Assembly: GCA_963823495.1 (NCBI GenBank)
Contig: CAWGLV010000001.1
Coordinates: 248,001-312,000, forward strand
Length of the DNA: 64,000 nt
Direction: 5' to 3'
Origin: DATDAH01 sp963823495
GTDB lineage: Bacteria; Actinomycetota; Acidimicrobiia; Acidimicrobiales; DATDAH01
Made by a program: the position numbers and the translations under genes. Within the stretch, counting starts at the first letter, position 1, and each line of letters starts with the position of its first letter. Positions 8,317 through 17,874 of this stretch are shown here, one piece after another. The notes under the pieces are model-generated. The model was given only the letters and a program-made list of their open reading frames with translations. It had not been told where the DNA came from and did not search any database.

Positions 8317-9261
8317 ATGCGCCGAGTCGGAGGAATCGCCGTTGCGTTGCTCGTGCTCGCCGGGGCGTGCGGCACCGACGACGGAGACGAGTCGGCCGTG
8401 ACCGACGACGCGGGGGCCGAGGTCACGACGACGGGGCCGGCGCGGACGGAGGTGGCCACCCTCACCCTCGACCTGGTCGACACCTCACGGCCGACCGAGG
8501 CCGGCGCCGGGATGCCGCACCAGGAGCAGCGCCGCCTGCCCACCGAGGTCTACCTGCCGGCCGGGCCCGGGCCGTTCCCGTTCGTCGCCTTCGCCCACGG
8601 ACTCAACGGCCACCCCCGCAAGTTCACCCAGCTCCTGACCGCCTGGGCCGAAGCGGGCTACGCCGTGGCCGCCCCCGCCTTCCCGCTGTCCAACGACGAG
8701 GTCCCCGGCGAGGCCACCTGGACCGACGTCGGCAACCAGCCCGGCGACATCAGCTTCGTCATCGACGAGCTCCTGGCGGCCAACGAGGACCCCGCCAGCG
8801 CCGTCCACGGCGCCATCGACCCCGAGCGCATCGGCGTCGCCGGCCTGTCCCTCGGGGGGGCCACCACCTACGGCGTGGCCTTCAACGACTGCTGCCTCGA
8901 CGAGCGCCCGATCGCCGCCATGGTGCTGGACGGCGCCCGGCTGTCGGTCGGCGGCGAGTTCCACATGGACTCCGGGCTGCCGCTGCTGATCATGCACGCC
9001 GACGAGGACTTCAGCCTGCCGTACGAGGAGGCGGTGGCCGCCTACACGTCGGCGATCGGGCCCAAGTACCTCGTGACGATCCACGAGGCGGTCCACGCCT
9101 CGCCCTACGAGAACGACCCCGACCCCGCGGACGGGATGGTGACGGCCACGACGATCGCCTTCTGGGACCGCTACCTGAAGGCCGACGGGTCGGCCGAGCA
9201 ACGCCTGGTCGATGCCGTCGGCCCCGCGGACCTCGCGACCCTGGAGCACGACCTCCGTTAG
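8317..9261 (+). CDS. secreted alpha/beta hydrolase lipoprotein
   Basis: A 314-aa protein with a lipoprotein signal peptide: hydrophobic core VALLVLAGAC, with lipidation expected at Cys18. The hydrolase domain includes FPFVAFAHGLNG (oxyanion strand), the nucleophile elbow GLSLGG in VAGLSLGGATTYG, the acid-bearing strand LLIMHADEDFSLP and a late His in HEAVHASPYEN. It resembles dienelactone-hydrolase or platelet-activating-factor acetylhydrolase-like esterases. The substrate is unknown. It is divergently transcribed from the folate run. Confidence 0.85.
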   Translation: MRRVGGIAVALLVLAGACGTDDGDESAVTDDAGAEVTTTGPARTEVATLTLDLVDTSRPTEAGAGMPHQEQRRLPTEVYLPAGPGPFPFVAFAHGLNGHPRKFTQLLTAWAEAGYAVAAPAFPLSNDEVPGEATWTDVGNQPGDISFVIDELLAANEDPASAVHGAIDPERIGVAGLSLGGATTYGVAFNDCCLDERPIAAMVLDGARLSVGGEFHMDSGLPLLIMHADEDFSLPYEEAVAAYTSAIGPKYLVTIHEAVHASPYENDPDPADGMVTATTIAFWDRYLKADGSAEQRLVDAVGPADLATLEHDLR

Positions 9262-9340
9262 CCGAGAGCCGACCAGTACGGGCGATGCCGCCGCATCGGG
9301 GTTCCGGGCCCCGGGAGACCGTCACCACCCATGCGTAGCA

Positions 9341-9356
9341 TCGTACGTATGTTCCC
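9341..9356 (+). promoter_or_regulatory. candidate SOS (LexA) box at the start of the DUF222/HNH gene
   Basis: The 16-mer TCGTACGTATGTTCCC matches the actinobacterial/Bacillus-type LexA consensus TCGAAC-N4-GTTCGA at all but three fixed positions; the GTTC half is perfect. The gene's likely ATG lies inside the spacer, so LexA bound here would block initiation. REP13E12-type elements in Mycobacterium are known to carry LexA sites. The assignment is by eye from one site. Confidence 0.4.
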
Positions 9357-10545
9357 TCCCGATCTCGACCTGACCGAACTGCTCGACGGCGACCTCGAAG
9401 CGGTCGACGACGACACCATCACCGCCACCATGGTCGCCCTCGAAGACCTCGAGACCCGCCTCCAGACCGCCCGACTGCGGGTCCAGTCCGAATGGGACCG
9501 GCGCCAGCTCTGGGCCCTCGACGGCTGTGTCACCGGCGGCCAGTGGCTCGCCTCGCGCTGCGCCATGGCCGGCTCCACCGCCCGCGAGCGCCTCCGCATC
9601 GCCGCCAAGCTCCGCTCCCTGCCCACCGTCTTCGCCGCCCTCGCCGACGGGACCATCACCTACGCCAAGGCCCGAGCCCTCACCGCCGTGTACCGGACCG
9701 CCACCGCGGAGGCCTTCGCCCGAGACGAGAGGATGCTGGTCGGCATCGCCCGGGACCTGTCGGTGGACGACCTCACCATCGCCCTTCGCCAGTGGGCCGC
9801 CCGCGCCGATCCCGACGGCACCGACGCCGGCATCGAGCGCACCGAGCGGGACCGCCGCGCCAACCTCTCCCCCACCCTGGACGGCACGGCCCGCCTCGAC
9901 GCCAACCTCACGGCCGAGGCCACGGCCGTCATCGGCCCCGCCCTCGCTGGCATCGCCGACGACCTCCGCCGCGCCGAGACCGATGCCGCCGCATCGCCCC
10001 TCACCGCCACCCAACGCCGCCACGACGCCCTCGTCGAGATGGCCCGCCGCGCCACCGCCGCGCCGCCCGGCTCCAGCCCCGCCACCCCCCTCTTCGTCGT
10101 CAACATCGACCACCAGGCACTGACCGATGGCCGGGCCGGCGTCGACCCTGTCACCGGGCTCGCCCACCGCGGCGAGACCCTCCGTCGCCTCGCCTGTGAC
10201 GCGGGCATCGTCCGGGTCATCACCAACGGCCCCAGCCAACCCCTCGACGTCGGCCTACAGACCCGCACCCCCACCCCCGCCCAACGGCGGGCCGTGCGGC
10301 TCCGCGACGGCGGCTGTCGGTTCCCCGGCTGTGACCGCCCACCGGACTGGTGCCAACCCCACCACATCATCCACTGGGCCGTCGGCGGACCCACCGACCT
10401 CGACAACCTCGTCCTGTTGTGCAGCCACCACCACCACCTCGTCCACGAAGGCGGCTACCGCTGCACCGGCATCGCCCCCGACCAGATCACGTGGGCCCGC
10501 CCGGACGGCTTCCCCATCGTCACCCTCTTCGCCCGAGCCGCCTGA
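9349..10545 (+). CDS. DUF222 / HNH endonuclease (13E12 repeat family)
   Basis: A protein of about 398 aa with the N-terminal DUF222 domain (about residues 1-280) and a C-terminal HNH nuclease module. The nuclease has CRFPGCDRPPDWCQPHHI with zinc-type cysteines, then HWAVGGPTDLDNLVLLC and SHHHHLVHEGGY. This is the REP13E12 or 13E12 family, abundant and often repeated in actinobacterial genomes; its biological role is unsettled. The second in-frame ATG (9349) was chosen because it sits in the SOS-like box; an ATG six codons earlier (9331) is possible. A single copy is seen in this window. Confidence 0.88.
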   Translation: MFPPDLDLTELLDGDLEAVDDDTITATMVALEDLETRLQTARLRVQSEWDRRQLWALDGCVTGGQWLASRCAMAGSTARERLRIAAKLRSLPTVFAALADGTITYAKARALTAVYRTATAEAFARDERMLVGIARDLSVDDLTIALRQWAARADPDGTDAGIERTERDRRANLSPTLDGTARLDANLTAEATAVIGPALAGIADDLRRAETDAAASPLTATQRRHDALVEMARRATAAPPGSSPATPLFVVNIDHQALTDGRAGVDPVTGLAHRGETLRRLACDAGIVRVITNGPSQPLDVGLQTRTPTPAQRRAVRLRDGGCRFPGCDRPPDWCQPHHIIHWAVGGPTDLDNLVLLCSHHHHLVHEGGYRCTGIAPDQITWARPDGFPIVTLFARAA

Positions 10546-10578
10546 CGATCAGGGAGTCGACGAACGGGACACCGCTCG

Positions 10579-10818
10579 CTAGGGCGTGTCGGACTCGTCG
10601 GAGCAGGCGGCGATGATGCGGGCGCGGAGGTCGTCGGGGACCTTGTCGACGCACTTGGCGGCGATGACGCGGCGGAGCTCGGCCTCGAAGACGGCGACGT
10701 CGCCGCAGGGGGGGCAGTCGTCGAGGTGGACGCGGATCTTCTCCCGGACCTCGACCGTCAGCTCACCGTCGAGGTAGGTGTAGAGCTCGCTGAGGGTCTC
10801 GTCGCACTTGTCGGACAT
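10579..10818 (-). CDS. rsrA: zinc-binding anti-sigma factor, RsrA-like
   Basis: A 79-aa ZAS-family anti-sigma factor. The zinc site is HLDDCPPC (H-x3-C-x2-C), preceded by an N-terminal Cys in MSDKCDETL and the helix LYTYLDGEL. In Streptomyces, RsrA holds SigR inactive until disulfide stress ejects zinc; mycobacterial RshA acts similarly. The gene starts 5 bases after the sigma-factor stop on the same strand, the classic sigR-rsrA arrangement, so the pair probably controls a thiol-oxidative-stress regulon. Confidence 0.88.
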   Translation of the reverse strand: MSDKCDETLSELYTYLDGELTVEVREKIRVHLDDCPPCGDVAVFEAELRRVIAAKCVDKVPDDLRARIIAACSDESDTP

Positions 10819-10823
10819 GGGTC

Positions 10824-11414
10824 TCAGGTGGTGGTCGGGGCCGGTTCGGCCTCGTCGGGGACGAGGTTGCGCTGCTTGCCGTACTCGTACAACTGCTTCT
10901 GCATGGCCTTTCTTCCCCGGTGCAGCCGGCTCATCACGGTGCCGATCGGGATGTCCAGGATCGCGGCGATCTCCTTGTAGGCGAAGCCCTCGACGTCGGC
11001 CAGCAGGACGGCCATGCGGAACTGCTCGGGCAGGGCCTCCAGCGCGTCCTTCACCTCGGAGTCGGTGAGGTGGTCGAGCAGCTCCTCTTCGGCGCTGCGC
11101 CCGGCCGTGGCCCCCTCCAGCCCACCCAGCCGGCGGTACAGGTAGAGGTCCTCGACCTCGTCGAGGTCGGTCTCGTCGGGCCGGCGCTTCTTCGCCCGGT
11201 AGATGTTGATGTAGGTGTTGGTCAGGATCCGGTACAGCCAGGCCTTGAGGTTGGTCCCCTCCTGGAAGCTGGCGAACGCCCGGTACGCCTTGAGGTAGGT
11301 CTCCTGGACCAGGTCCTCGGCATCGGCGGGGTTGCGGGTCATCCGGAGCGCGGCGCCGTAGAGCCCGTCCATGAGCGGCATGGCCTGCTCGGCGAAGGTG
11401 GCCTGGTCCGCCAT
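10824..11414 (-). CDS. sigR: ECF sigma factor, SigR/SigH type
   Basis: A 196-aa ECF sigma factor. Region 2 reads DLVQETYLKAYRAFASFQEGTNLKAWLYRILTNTYINIYR (residues about 33-72, quoted only in part by its key motif DLVQETYLKA). The GTNLKAW signature is typical of SigR/SigH. Region 4 has LPEQFRMAVLLADVEGFAYK and IGTVMSRLHRGRKAMQ. MADQATFAEQ at ATG 11414 was chosen because the upstream open frame is low-quality Pro/Arg sequence. It is followed 5 bases later by its anti-sigma factor, implying redox-controlled release. I saw no convincing SigR-type self-promoter upstream. Confidence 0.9.
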   Translation of the reverse strand: MADQATFAEQAMPLMDGLYGAALRMTRNPADAEDLVQETYLKAYRAFASFQEGTNLKAWLYRILTNTYINIYRAKKRRPDETDLDEVEDLYLYRRLGGLEGATAGRSAEEELLDHLTDSEVKDALEALPEQFRMAVLLADVEGFAYKEIAAILDIPIGTVMSRLHRGRKAMQKQLYEYGKQRNLVPDEAEPAPTTT

Positions 11415-11520
11415 GGGCCTGACCCTACGGGACGGCGGTCGTCGGGGACATGGTCGTGGCCGGAACAGACGTCGTGGGCGGGGCACAGGGAACGGCCCCG
11501 GCCGTGGTACACCCACGCGG

Positions 11521-12552
<1,032 letters not shown>

Positions 12553-12601
12553 CCACGGATCGCCCACGGCGCCACCCGGCGGGCTCTGCCATGCTCGGGG
12601 G

Positions 12602-14476
12602 ATGCGCCGCGTCGTCCCCGTCCTGCTGCTCGCCCTCGCCCTGAGCCCGGTCCTGGCCCGTCCCGCCGACGCCCAGACCGAGGGCGTGGCGTTCTCGGAC
12701 ATCAACGTGACCACCACTGCGGACACGACGATCGGCGGCGACGGGTTGACCTCGCTGCGGGAGGCCTTCGCCCAGGCCAGCACCGATGGCGCGCCCTCCC
12801 GGATCCTCCTGTTCGCCGACGACTTCGACCTGACCTGCGCCGGTGGTGGCGTCCTCTACCACGACGAGAGCCAGACGGTGCGGGTCGTCGGCATGGGGGC
12901 GACGGTCCGCCAGACCTGTGCCGCCAGCGGCGTCTTCTACGACGACGGCCCCCTCCTCGAGCTGCAGAACCTGACCGTCACCGGTGGCGGCGTCGTCGGT
13001 GGCGCCGCCGCGGTCTTCGGCCAGCACGGCCACCTCGACGCGGTCACCGTCGAAGGCAACGTGGGCTCCGGCGGCGTCCGCTTCGACGGGACCAGCCAGC
13101 AGAGCACCATCACGAACTCGCTCATCCGGGACAACCACACCGCCGGCAGCGGGGGCGGCGCGCTCACCTTCGGCGAGCTCCGGGTGGTCGACTCGGTGTT
13201 CGAGGACAACACCGCCGCGTTCGACGGCGCGGCGATCGAGGCGTTCGACGACCTCGAGGTGGTGGGATCCACGATCGGGCCGGACAACGTCGCCGACTCC
13301 CTCGGGGGCGGGATCGCCACCTCGGCGGACCTCGAGATCGACGACTCGACCCTCCACGACAACGGGGCCAACGCCGCCGGCGGCGCCTTCGCCAACGGGA
13401 CCATGGCCGTGACCAACAGCACCGTCCGGCACAACTCCGCGACCAACCAGGGCGGGGGGCTGCGCAGTGCCGGCCTGATGACCCTCGACCACGTCACGGT
13501 CACCGACAACAGCTCCGGGGCCGACGGGGCGAACCTGATGTTCTCCAGCGGTCTGACGATCGGCAACTCGGTGGTGAGCGGATTCGGAAGCGGCAACGAG
13601 AGCTGCTCGAACTACGGAGGGTCCTTCACCTCGTCGGGCCACAACCTGTTCGAGCCCTTCTGCGGGACGCCGGAGGTCAGTGACCTGACCGGCGATGCCG
13701 GCCTCGGGCTGTTGCGGGACAACGGCTCGCCACCCACCATGTTCCCCCTCGCCGGCTCGCCGCTCGTCGACGCCATCCCGTCCGGCGCGTGCACGCAGGC
13801 GGTCGACGAGCGAGGCGTCGTCCGGCCCTTCGCCGGCGGCTGTGACATCGGTGCCGTCGAGGCGGTCTACCCCGCCCACGCGTTCACCGACGTGCCCGGC
13901 TGGGTCGAGGACGCCGTGCGGTGGATGACCTCGACGGTGAACGACCCGCCGCTCATGACGGGGATCACCCCGACCCGCTTCAAGCCCAACGACCCCATCA
14001 CCCGGGCCCAGGTCGTCCGCCAGCTGTACCGCGAAGCCGGCTCCCCTCCGGTCGGGCCCCTGCCCCCCCACGGCTTCAGCGACGTTCCGCCCTGGGTGGA
14101 GGACGCCGTCCGCTGGGCGAAGGCCAACGCCATCGCCACCGGCATCACCCCGACGACCTTCGTGCCCAACGACCCCATCACCCGGGCCCAGGTCGTGCGC
14201 ATGAAGTACCGCCTGGCGGGTGAGCCCGCCGTCTTGTCGCTGCCGCTCCACGGCTTCAGCGACGTTCCGCCCTGGGTGGAGGACGCCGTCCGCTGGGGGG
14301 CGAACACGGACAACCCCCTCCCCCTGCTGACCGGATACGACAACGGCACGTTCCGCCCGAACCTGGACATCACCCGGGCCCAGGTGGTGCGCATGGACTA
14401 CCGCCTGGCCATCACCCCCGCGGCCTGGGACGACCCCGGCACCGCGCCGGCCACGCTGCCCTTCGTCGGGACCTGA
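12602..14476 (+). CDS. secreted beta-helix protein with three SLH domains
   Basis: A 624-aa exported protein. The signal peptide is MRRVVPVLLLALALSPVLARPADAQ. Residues about 30-420 form a right-handed parallel beta-helix / choice-of-anchor-Q type region, with repeated short N-rich turns such as TITNSLIRDNHTAGSGGGAL and VTNSTVRHNSA and a CSMP-like closing DIGAVEA. Residues about 425-615 are three S-layer homology domains (FTDVPGWVEDAVRWM, FSDVPPWVEDAVRWA, FSDVPPWVEDAVRWG), each ending ITRAQVVR. SLH domains normally bind pyruvylated secondary wall polymers. The C-terminus is LPFVGT without a following membrane helix. It starts an apparent block of secreted-protein genes. Confidence 0.85.
   Translation: MRRVVPVLLLALALSPVLARPADAQTEGVAFSDINVTTTADTTIGGDGLTSLREAFAQASTDGAPSRILLFADDFDLTCAGGGVLYHDESQTVRVVGMGATVRQTCAASGVFYDDGPLLELQNLTVTGGGVVGGAAAVFGQHGHLDAVTVEGNVGSGGVRFDGTSQQSTITNSLIRDNHTAGSGGGALTFGELRVVDSVFEDNTAAFDGAAIEAFDDLEVVGSTIGPDNVADSLGGGIATSADLEIDDSTLHDNGANAAGGAFANGTMAVTNSTVRHNSATNQGGGLRSAGLMTLDHVTVTDNSSGADGANLMFSSGLTIGNSVVSGFGSGNESCSNYGGSFTSSGHNLFEPFCGTPEVSDLTGDAGLGLLRDNGSPPTMFPLAGSPLVDAIPSGACTQAVDERGVVRPFAGGCDIGAVEAVYPAHAFTDVPGWVEDAVRWMTSTVNDPPLMTGITPTRFKPNDPITRAQVVRQLYREAGSPPVGPLPPHGFSDVPPWVEDAVRWAKANAIATGITPTTFVPNDPITRAQVVRMKYRLAGEPAVLSLPLHGFSDVPPWVEDAVRWGANTDNPLPLLTGYDNGTFRPNLDITRAQVVRMDYRLAITPAAWDDPGTAPATLPFVGT
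13984..14297 (+). repeat. 180-bp-period duplication inside the SLH region
   Basis: A 50-base block at 14068-14117 recurs without change at 14248-14297, and a 33-base block at 13984-14016 recurs at 14164-14196; both are spaced exactly 180 bases (60 codons, one SLH domain). Identity at the DNA level, including wobble positions, points to recent duplication or gene conversion between SLH modules. Confidence 0.9.
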
Positions 14477-14575
14477 TCCCCGACCGGCCGGAGCCCGACT
14501 CCCTGGCCTCTCCGGGACCTGATCCCCGGGGCGGCGTGGGGATCGGCCCCGGGGGCTGCCTACCCTGCGGTGGCC

Positions 14576-15796
14576 ATGCGGCGCTTGTGGACGGGTCTGG
14601 GTCTGCTCGCCCTGCTCGCGGTCCCCACCGCCCCCGCCGCTCCGGCCTCCTCCACCGACCCGGTCGCCGCGCCGGAGTCCGGCGCCGCCTTCGATCCGGG
14701 GCCGCTCGACGCCGCGGTCATCGACGAACCGGCGCCGCCGGTGCCCCAGCGGGCGATCGACCCCCTCCAGACCGTCATCGACGAGCCGGGGCCCGCCGAG
14801 AGCGTCATCGGCCCCGACGGCCGCACCCGCTTGACCGACACCACCGCCTACCCGAGTTCGGCCATCGGCCTGCTCGCCTTCACCCAGCGGGGTGCGGCCT
14901 TCCAGTGCAGCGGCTTCCTGATCGATCCCAACACGGTGCTGACCGCCGGCCACTGCGTGCACGAGGGCGGGCCGACCGGCGTCGCCTCCCAGAACGTGGT
15001 CTTCACCCCCGGCCGCAACGGCGCCGTCGCCCCGTTCGGGTCGTGCGGGGCCGAGTCCGTCGGGGCCTCCGCCGGGTGGTTGGCCACCGCCGACGAGGAG
15101 GAGGACTACGGCTGGGTCCAGTTGGACTGCCTCATCGGCGACCTGGTCGGTTGGCTCGGCTACACCGCGACCGGCGACGTCACCGGCGCCACCGCCGAGG
15201 TCCGGGGCTACCCGGGCGACAAGCCCCCGGGCACGATGTGGACCATGGGCGGGACGATCGCCCTGGTGCAGACCGGACAGGCCTTCTACCTGATGGACAC
15301 CTTCGGCGGTCAGTCCGGTTCGCCGGTCTACGAACCGGACCTGGCGGCCTGTGGCGGCCCCTGCGCCCTGGCCGTGCACGGCTACGGCCTGCACGGGGTG
15401 GCGCCCCATGACGGCTACAACCACGGCGCTCGCCTCGACGAGACCCGGGCGGCGGCGATCGCCCTGGTCGCCGAGGCCAATGCCCGTAACGACGACGAGG
15501 CGCCGACCGTCACCGTCTCGTCGCCGAGCGACGGGGCCACGTACCCGGCGGGGTCGCTGGTCGCCGCGGGCTACACCTGCCGGGACGAGCCGACCGGATC
15601 CGGCATCCGCTCCTGTGTGGGCACCGTGGCCGACGGCGCCCTCCTCGACACCACGCCCGGCACCCACACCTTCACCGTCGAGGCCGAGGACGGCGCCGGC
15701 AACGTCGCGGGCGTCTCGTTCACCTACGAGGTCCTTCCGACACCGCGGGCCCCGACCCCGGGACCCGTCAGCGCCGCGCCCCAGTTCACCGGCTGA
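14576..15796 (+). CDS. secreted trypsin-like serine protease, V8/glutamyl-endopeptidase type
   Basis: A 406-aa exported protease. After a signal peptide (residues 1-23, ending APAAPA) and a proregion-like stretch, the catalytic domain carries the triad: His126 in VLTAGHC, Asp about 177 in EEDYGWVQLD and Ser247 in FGGQSGSPVY. GQSGSP matches the V8-like S1B family. A C-terminal Ig/PKD-like module follows (about 305-385; APTVTVSSPSDGATY), and the end is APQFTG. The ATG at 14576 was preferred to a GTG two codons upstream. It lies between two other exported proteins on the same strand. Confidence 0.86.
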   Translation: MRRLWTGLGLLALLAVPTAPAAPASSTDPVAAPESGAAFDPGPLDAAVIDEPAPPVPQRAIDPLQTVIDEPGPAESVIGPDGRTRLTDTTAYPSSAIGLLAFTQRGAAFQCSGFLIDPNTVLTAGHCVHEGGPTGVASQNVVFTPGRNGAVAPFGSCGAESVGASAGWLATADEEEDYGWVQLDCLIGDLVGWLGYTATGDVTGATAEVRGYPGDKPPGTMWTMGGTIALVQTGQAFYLMDTFGGQSGSPVYEPDLAACGGPCALAVHGYGLHGVAPHDGYNHGARLDETRAAAIALVAEANARNDDEAPTVTVSSPSDGATYPAGSLVAAGYTCRDEPTGSGIRSCVGTVADGALLDTTPGTHTFTVEAEDGAGNVAGVSFTYEVLPTPRAPTPGPVSAAPQFTG

Positions 15797-15907
15797 GTCC
15801 GCCCCGGTCGGCCGGGCCACCACCGCGGTGACCGCCCGGAACCGGTCTGTGCGCCTCGGCCCGACTAGCTTCTGTTCCACTCGTCCCTTCGTTCCTGGAG
15901 CTTCCCC

Positions 15908-16741
15908 GTGCATCGCCGTCTCATCGTCCTCATGGCTGGGATCCTGCTCGTTCCCGCCGCCGTCGCCCTGGGCCCGGCGGCCAACGGCCAGCAAGAAGTC
16001 GTCGGCCTCGACCTCGTCGCCGAACCGGTGCTCACCTCGACCCAGGTGGCCCAGTTCACCTTCGCCGGGAACGTGCCTTTCGCCCCACCCGCCGGCGAGG
16101 AGATCCTCCCCGACTGCACGGGGAGCGTGGCCGGTGTGCCGGGCGCGACCATCGAGTTCTCGGGCTACGCCGAGGGGACCGTGACCTATCCGGCGGCGAC
16201 CCCGGGAGGGGTCTACACCCTCGAGGTCACCTGCCCGACAAACACCAGCCCTGCTGACGAAGCGGAGATCCCGTACATCTCGGGGACCGCGATGATGAGC
16301 TTCGCCCGGGTCCTGGTCGACAAGGTCGTGACGGGCGATGCCCCGGACGGAACCGATTTCGTGGTCAACCTGGACTGCACCTACGCCCTCATCCAGAGGC
16401 CCCCCGTCAGCGCCCCGGGCTGGGAGGCACAAGGCGAGGGCTTGCCTCAGGCCATCCAGGCCGACCTCACCTATGGCGCCGCCGGCGGCACGCAGCAGGT
16501 CATCGCCTATGGCGCCCAGACCTGCGACCTGACCGAGACCGAGACCGGTGGCGCCCTCGCCGTCACCGTCGACACCGAGGACTGCGGTGAGCTCCGCGGC
16601 ACAGCCGCGCCCACCGAGGCGACCAGCGGCGACTTCACGATCTACGAGCCCGTCGACTGCACCCAGACGGTGACCAACGAGTTCGCCCCGGCCGACGTCG
16701 GCTCCGGCGTGGTCGAGGCCACCCCTCCCTTCACCGGCTGA
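15908..16741 (+). CDS. secreted protein with DUF5979-like domain
   Basis: A 277-aa exported protein of unknown function. The signal peptide is MHRRLIVLMAGILLVPAAVA. The second half contains VDKVVTGDAPDGTDFVVNLDC, the pattern of DUF5979 Ig-like modules found in actinobacterial surface proteins (V-K-x-V-T-G ... F-x-V-x-x-x-C), with paired cysteines further on. The C-terminus is ATPPFTG with no membrane helix after it. GTG 15908 is the start directly before the signal peptide. The shared terminal F-T/V-G motif links it to the two preceding genes. Confidence 0.72.
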   Translation: MHRRLIVLMAGILLVPAAVALGPAANGQQEVVGLDLVAEPVLTSTQVAQFTFAGNVPFAPPAGEEILPDCTGSVAGVPGATIEFSGYAEGTVTYPAATPGGVYTLEVTCPTNTSPADEAEIPYISGTAMMSFARVLVDKVVTGDAPDGTDFVVNLDCTYALIQRPPVSAPGWEAQGEGLPQAIQADLTYGAAGGTQQVIAYGAQTCDLTETETGGALAVTVDTEDCGELRGTAAPTEATSGDFTIYEPVDCTQTVTNEFAPADVGSGVVEATPPFTG

Positions 16742-16818
16742 GGCCCGGTCAGGCCACCCACCGGCGGGGGGTGCACGAGCCGGGCGCGTCGCCGTTTCGT
16801 GATCTGCCGCTTTCGGGA

Positions 16819-17874
16819 CTACTCCGGATCCGGCGGGCTCCCGGTGCCGAAGCGGAGCTCGGTCACCGACTCGTCGACCTCTCCCGGTCGCAGCACGGCC
16901 GATCCGAGCTCGGGGCGGTTCGGTGTGTCCGGGAAGCGTTGGGTCTCGAGCGACACCGATCCGTGGACGGGGAACGGCGGCCCGAGTCCGTTTCCGGTGT
17001 AGAGCTGGACGCCGGGTTGGTCGGTCCGGACGGCGAGCCAGCGGCCGGTCGAAGGGGCCTCCAGCAGCGCCGCGGGCCGGAGCCCGTTCTCGGGCCCGTC
17101 GACGGCGAAGCAGTGGTCGAATCCCCCCGACGGCGCCCCGGCCATCGCCGCACCGAGAGGCGTCGGGCGACGGAAGTCGAAACAGGTCCCGGCCACCGGC
17201 TCCAGGCCACCCGTCGGGATCCCGGTCTCGTCCACCGGCAGGACCCGCCCCGCGGCGAGGGTCAACCGGTGTTCGTCGATCGTGCCCGACCCGTGGAGGT
17301 TCCAGTAGCCGTGGTTGGTCAGGTTGACCACGGTGGGCGCATCGGTCGTGGCCCGGTAGGTGATCCGCAGGCGGTCTCCCTCGAGGGCGTAGACCGCCAT
17401 GGCCGTGACGGTGCCGGGGAACCCCTGGTCGCCGTCGGGGCTGAGCAACCGGAACGTCGCCGTGCCACCGTCGTCGCCCGGGTCGGTCGTGAGCAGGTCC
17501 CAGACGTGGCGATCGAAACCGATCGGACCCCCGTGGAGCTGGTTCGGCCCTTCGTTGGCCGCCACCTGGACCTCGGCGGCATCGACCCAGAACCGGGAAC
17601 CGGCGATCCGGTTCGCATAACGGCCGACCGATGCGCCGAGATACGGGTTGCGGTCCGGATCCTCGTAGTCGGCCAGCGACGACAGGCTCAGGTGCACCGG
17701 ACCCCGCCGGCCGTCTCGGTCGGGTACCTCGAGCGAGGCGATGGCCGCCCCCAACGTGAGCAGGCGCAACGTGACCGTGGCGCTGGTCACCTCCACCAGG
17801 TCGACATCTGTCGCGGAGCGCCACCCGGTCGGCATCGTGGTTCCGAAGGGACGAACGGCGATCACATCAGCCAA
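16819..17874 (-). CDS. galM: aldose 1-epimerase
   Basis: A 351-aa mutarotase interconverting alpha and beta anomers of hexoses. Family motifs are SVGRYANRIAGSRF (substrate-binding Arg/Asn), NQLHGGPIGFDRHVWD (with the catalytic-pocket His), VVNLTNHGYWNLHG (catalytic His) and the C-terminal QLYTGNGLG. A late Glu expected as the base is in VHGSVSLETQRFPDTPN. All are intact, so it should be active. Its start overlaps the end of the upstream secreted beta-propeller gene by 8 bases, suggesting co-expression despite different cell locations. Confidence 0.92.
   Translation of the reverse strand: MADVIAVRPFGTTMPTGWRSATDVDLVEVTSATVTLRLLTLGAAIASLEVPDRDGRRGPVHLSLSSLADYEDPDRNPYLGASVGRYANRIAGSRFWVDAAEVQVAANEGPNQLHGGPIGFDRHVWDLLTTDPGDDGGTATFRLLSPDGDQGFPGTVTAMAVYALEGDRLRITYRATTDAPTVVNLTNHGYWNLHGSGTIDEHRLTLAAGRVLPVDETGIPTGGLEPVAGTCFDFRRPTPLGAAMAGAPSGGFDHCFAVDGPENGLRPAALLEAPSTGRWLAVRTDQPGVQLYTGNGLGPPFPVHGSVSLETQRFPDTPNRPELGSAVLRPGEVDESVTELRFGTGSPPDPE

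Noticed and set aside
5292..9338. 1348-codon plus-strand open frame
   Set aside because: Lies antisense to hpt, tilS and the metalloprotease and in another frame of the hydrolase; composition is shadow-like.
9331..9360. Transposon end at the CGTACG palindrome before the DUF222 gene
   Set aside because: No matching inverted repeat after the gene end at 10545; the LexA-type box explains the palindrome better.
11415..11520. SigR-type promoter (GGAAC ... GTT) between sigR and the amidohydrolase gene
   Set aside because: GGAAC occurs twice but no GTT at the required spacing on either strand.
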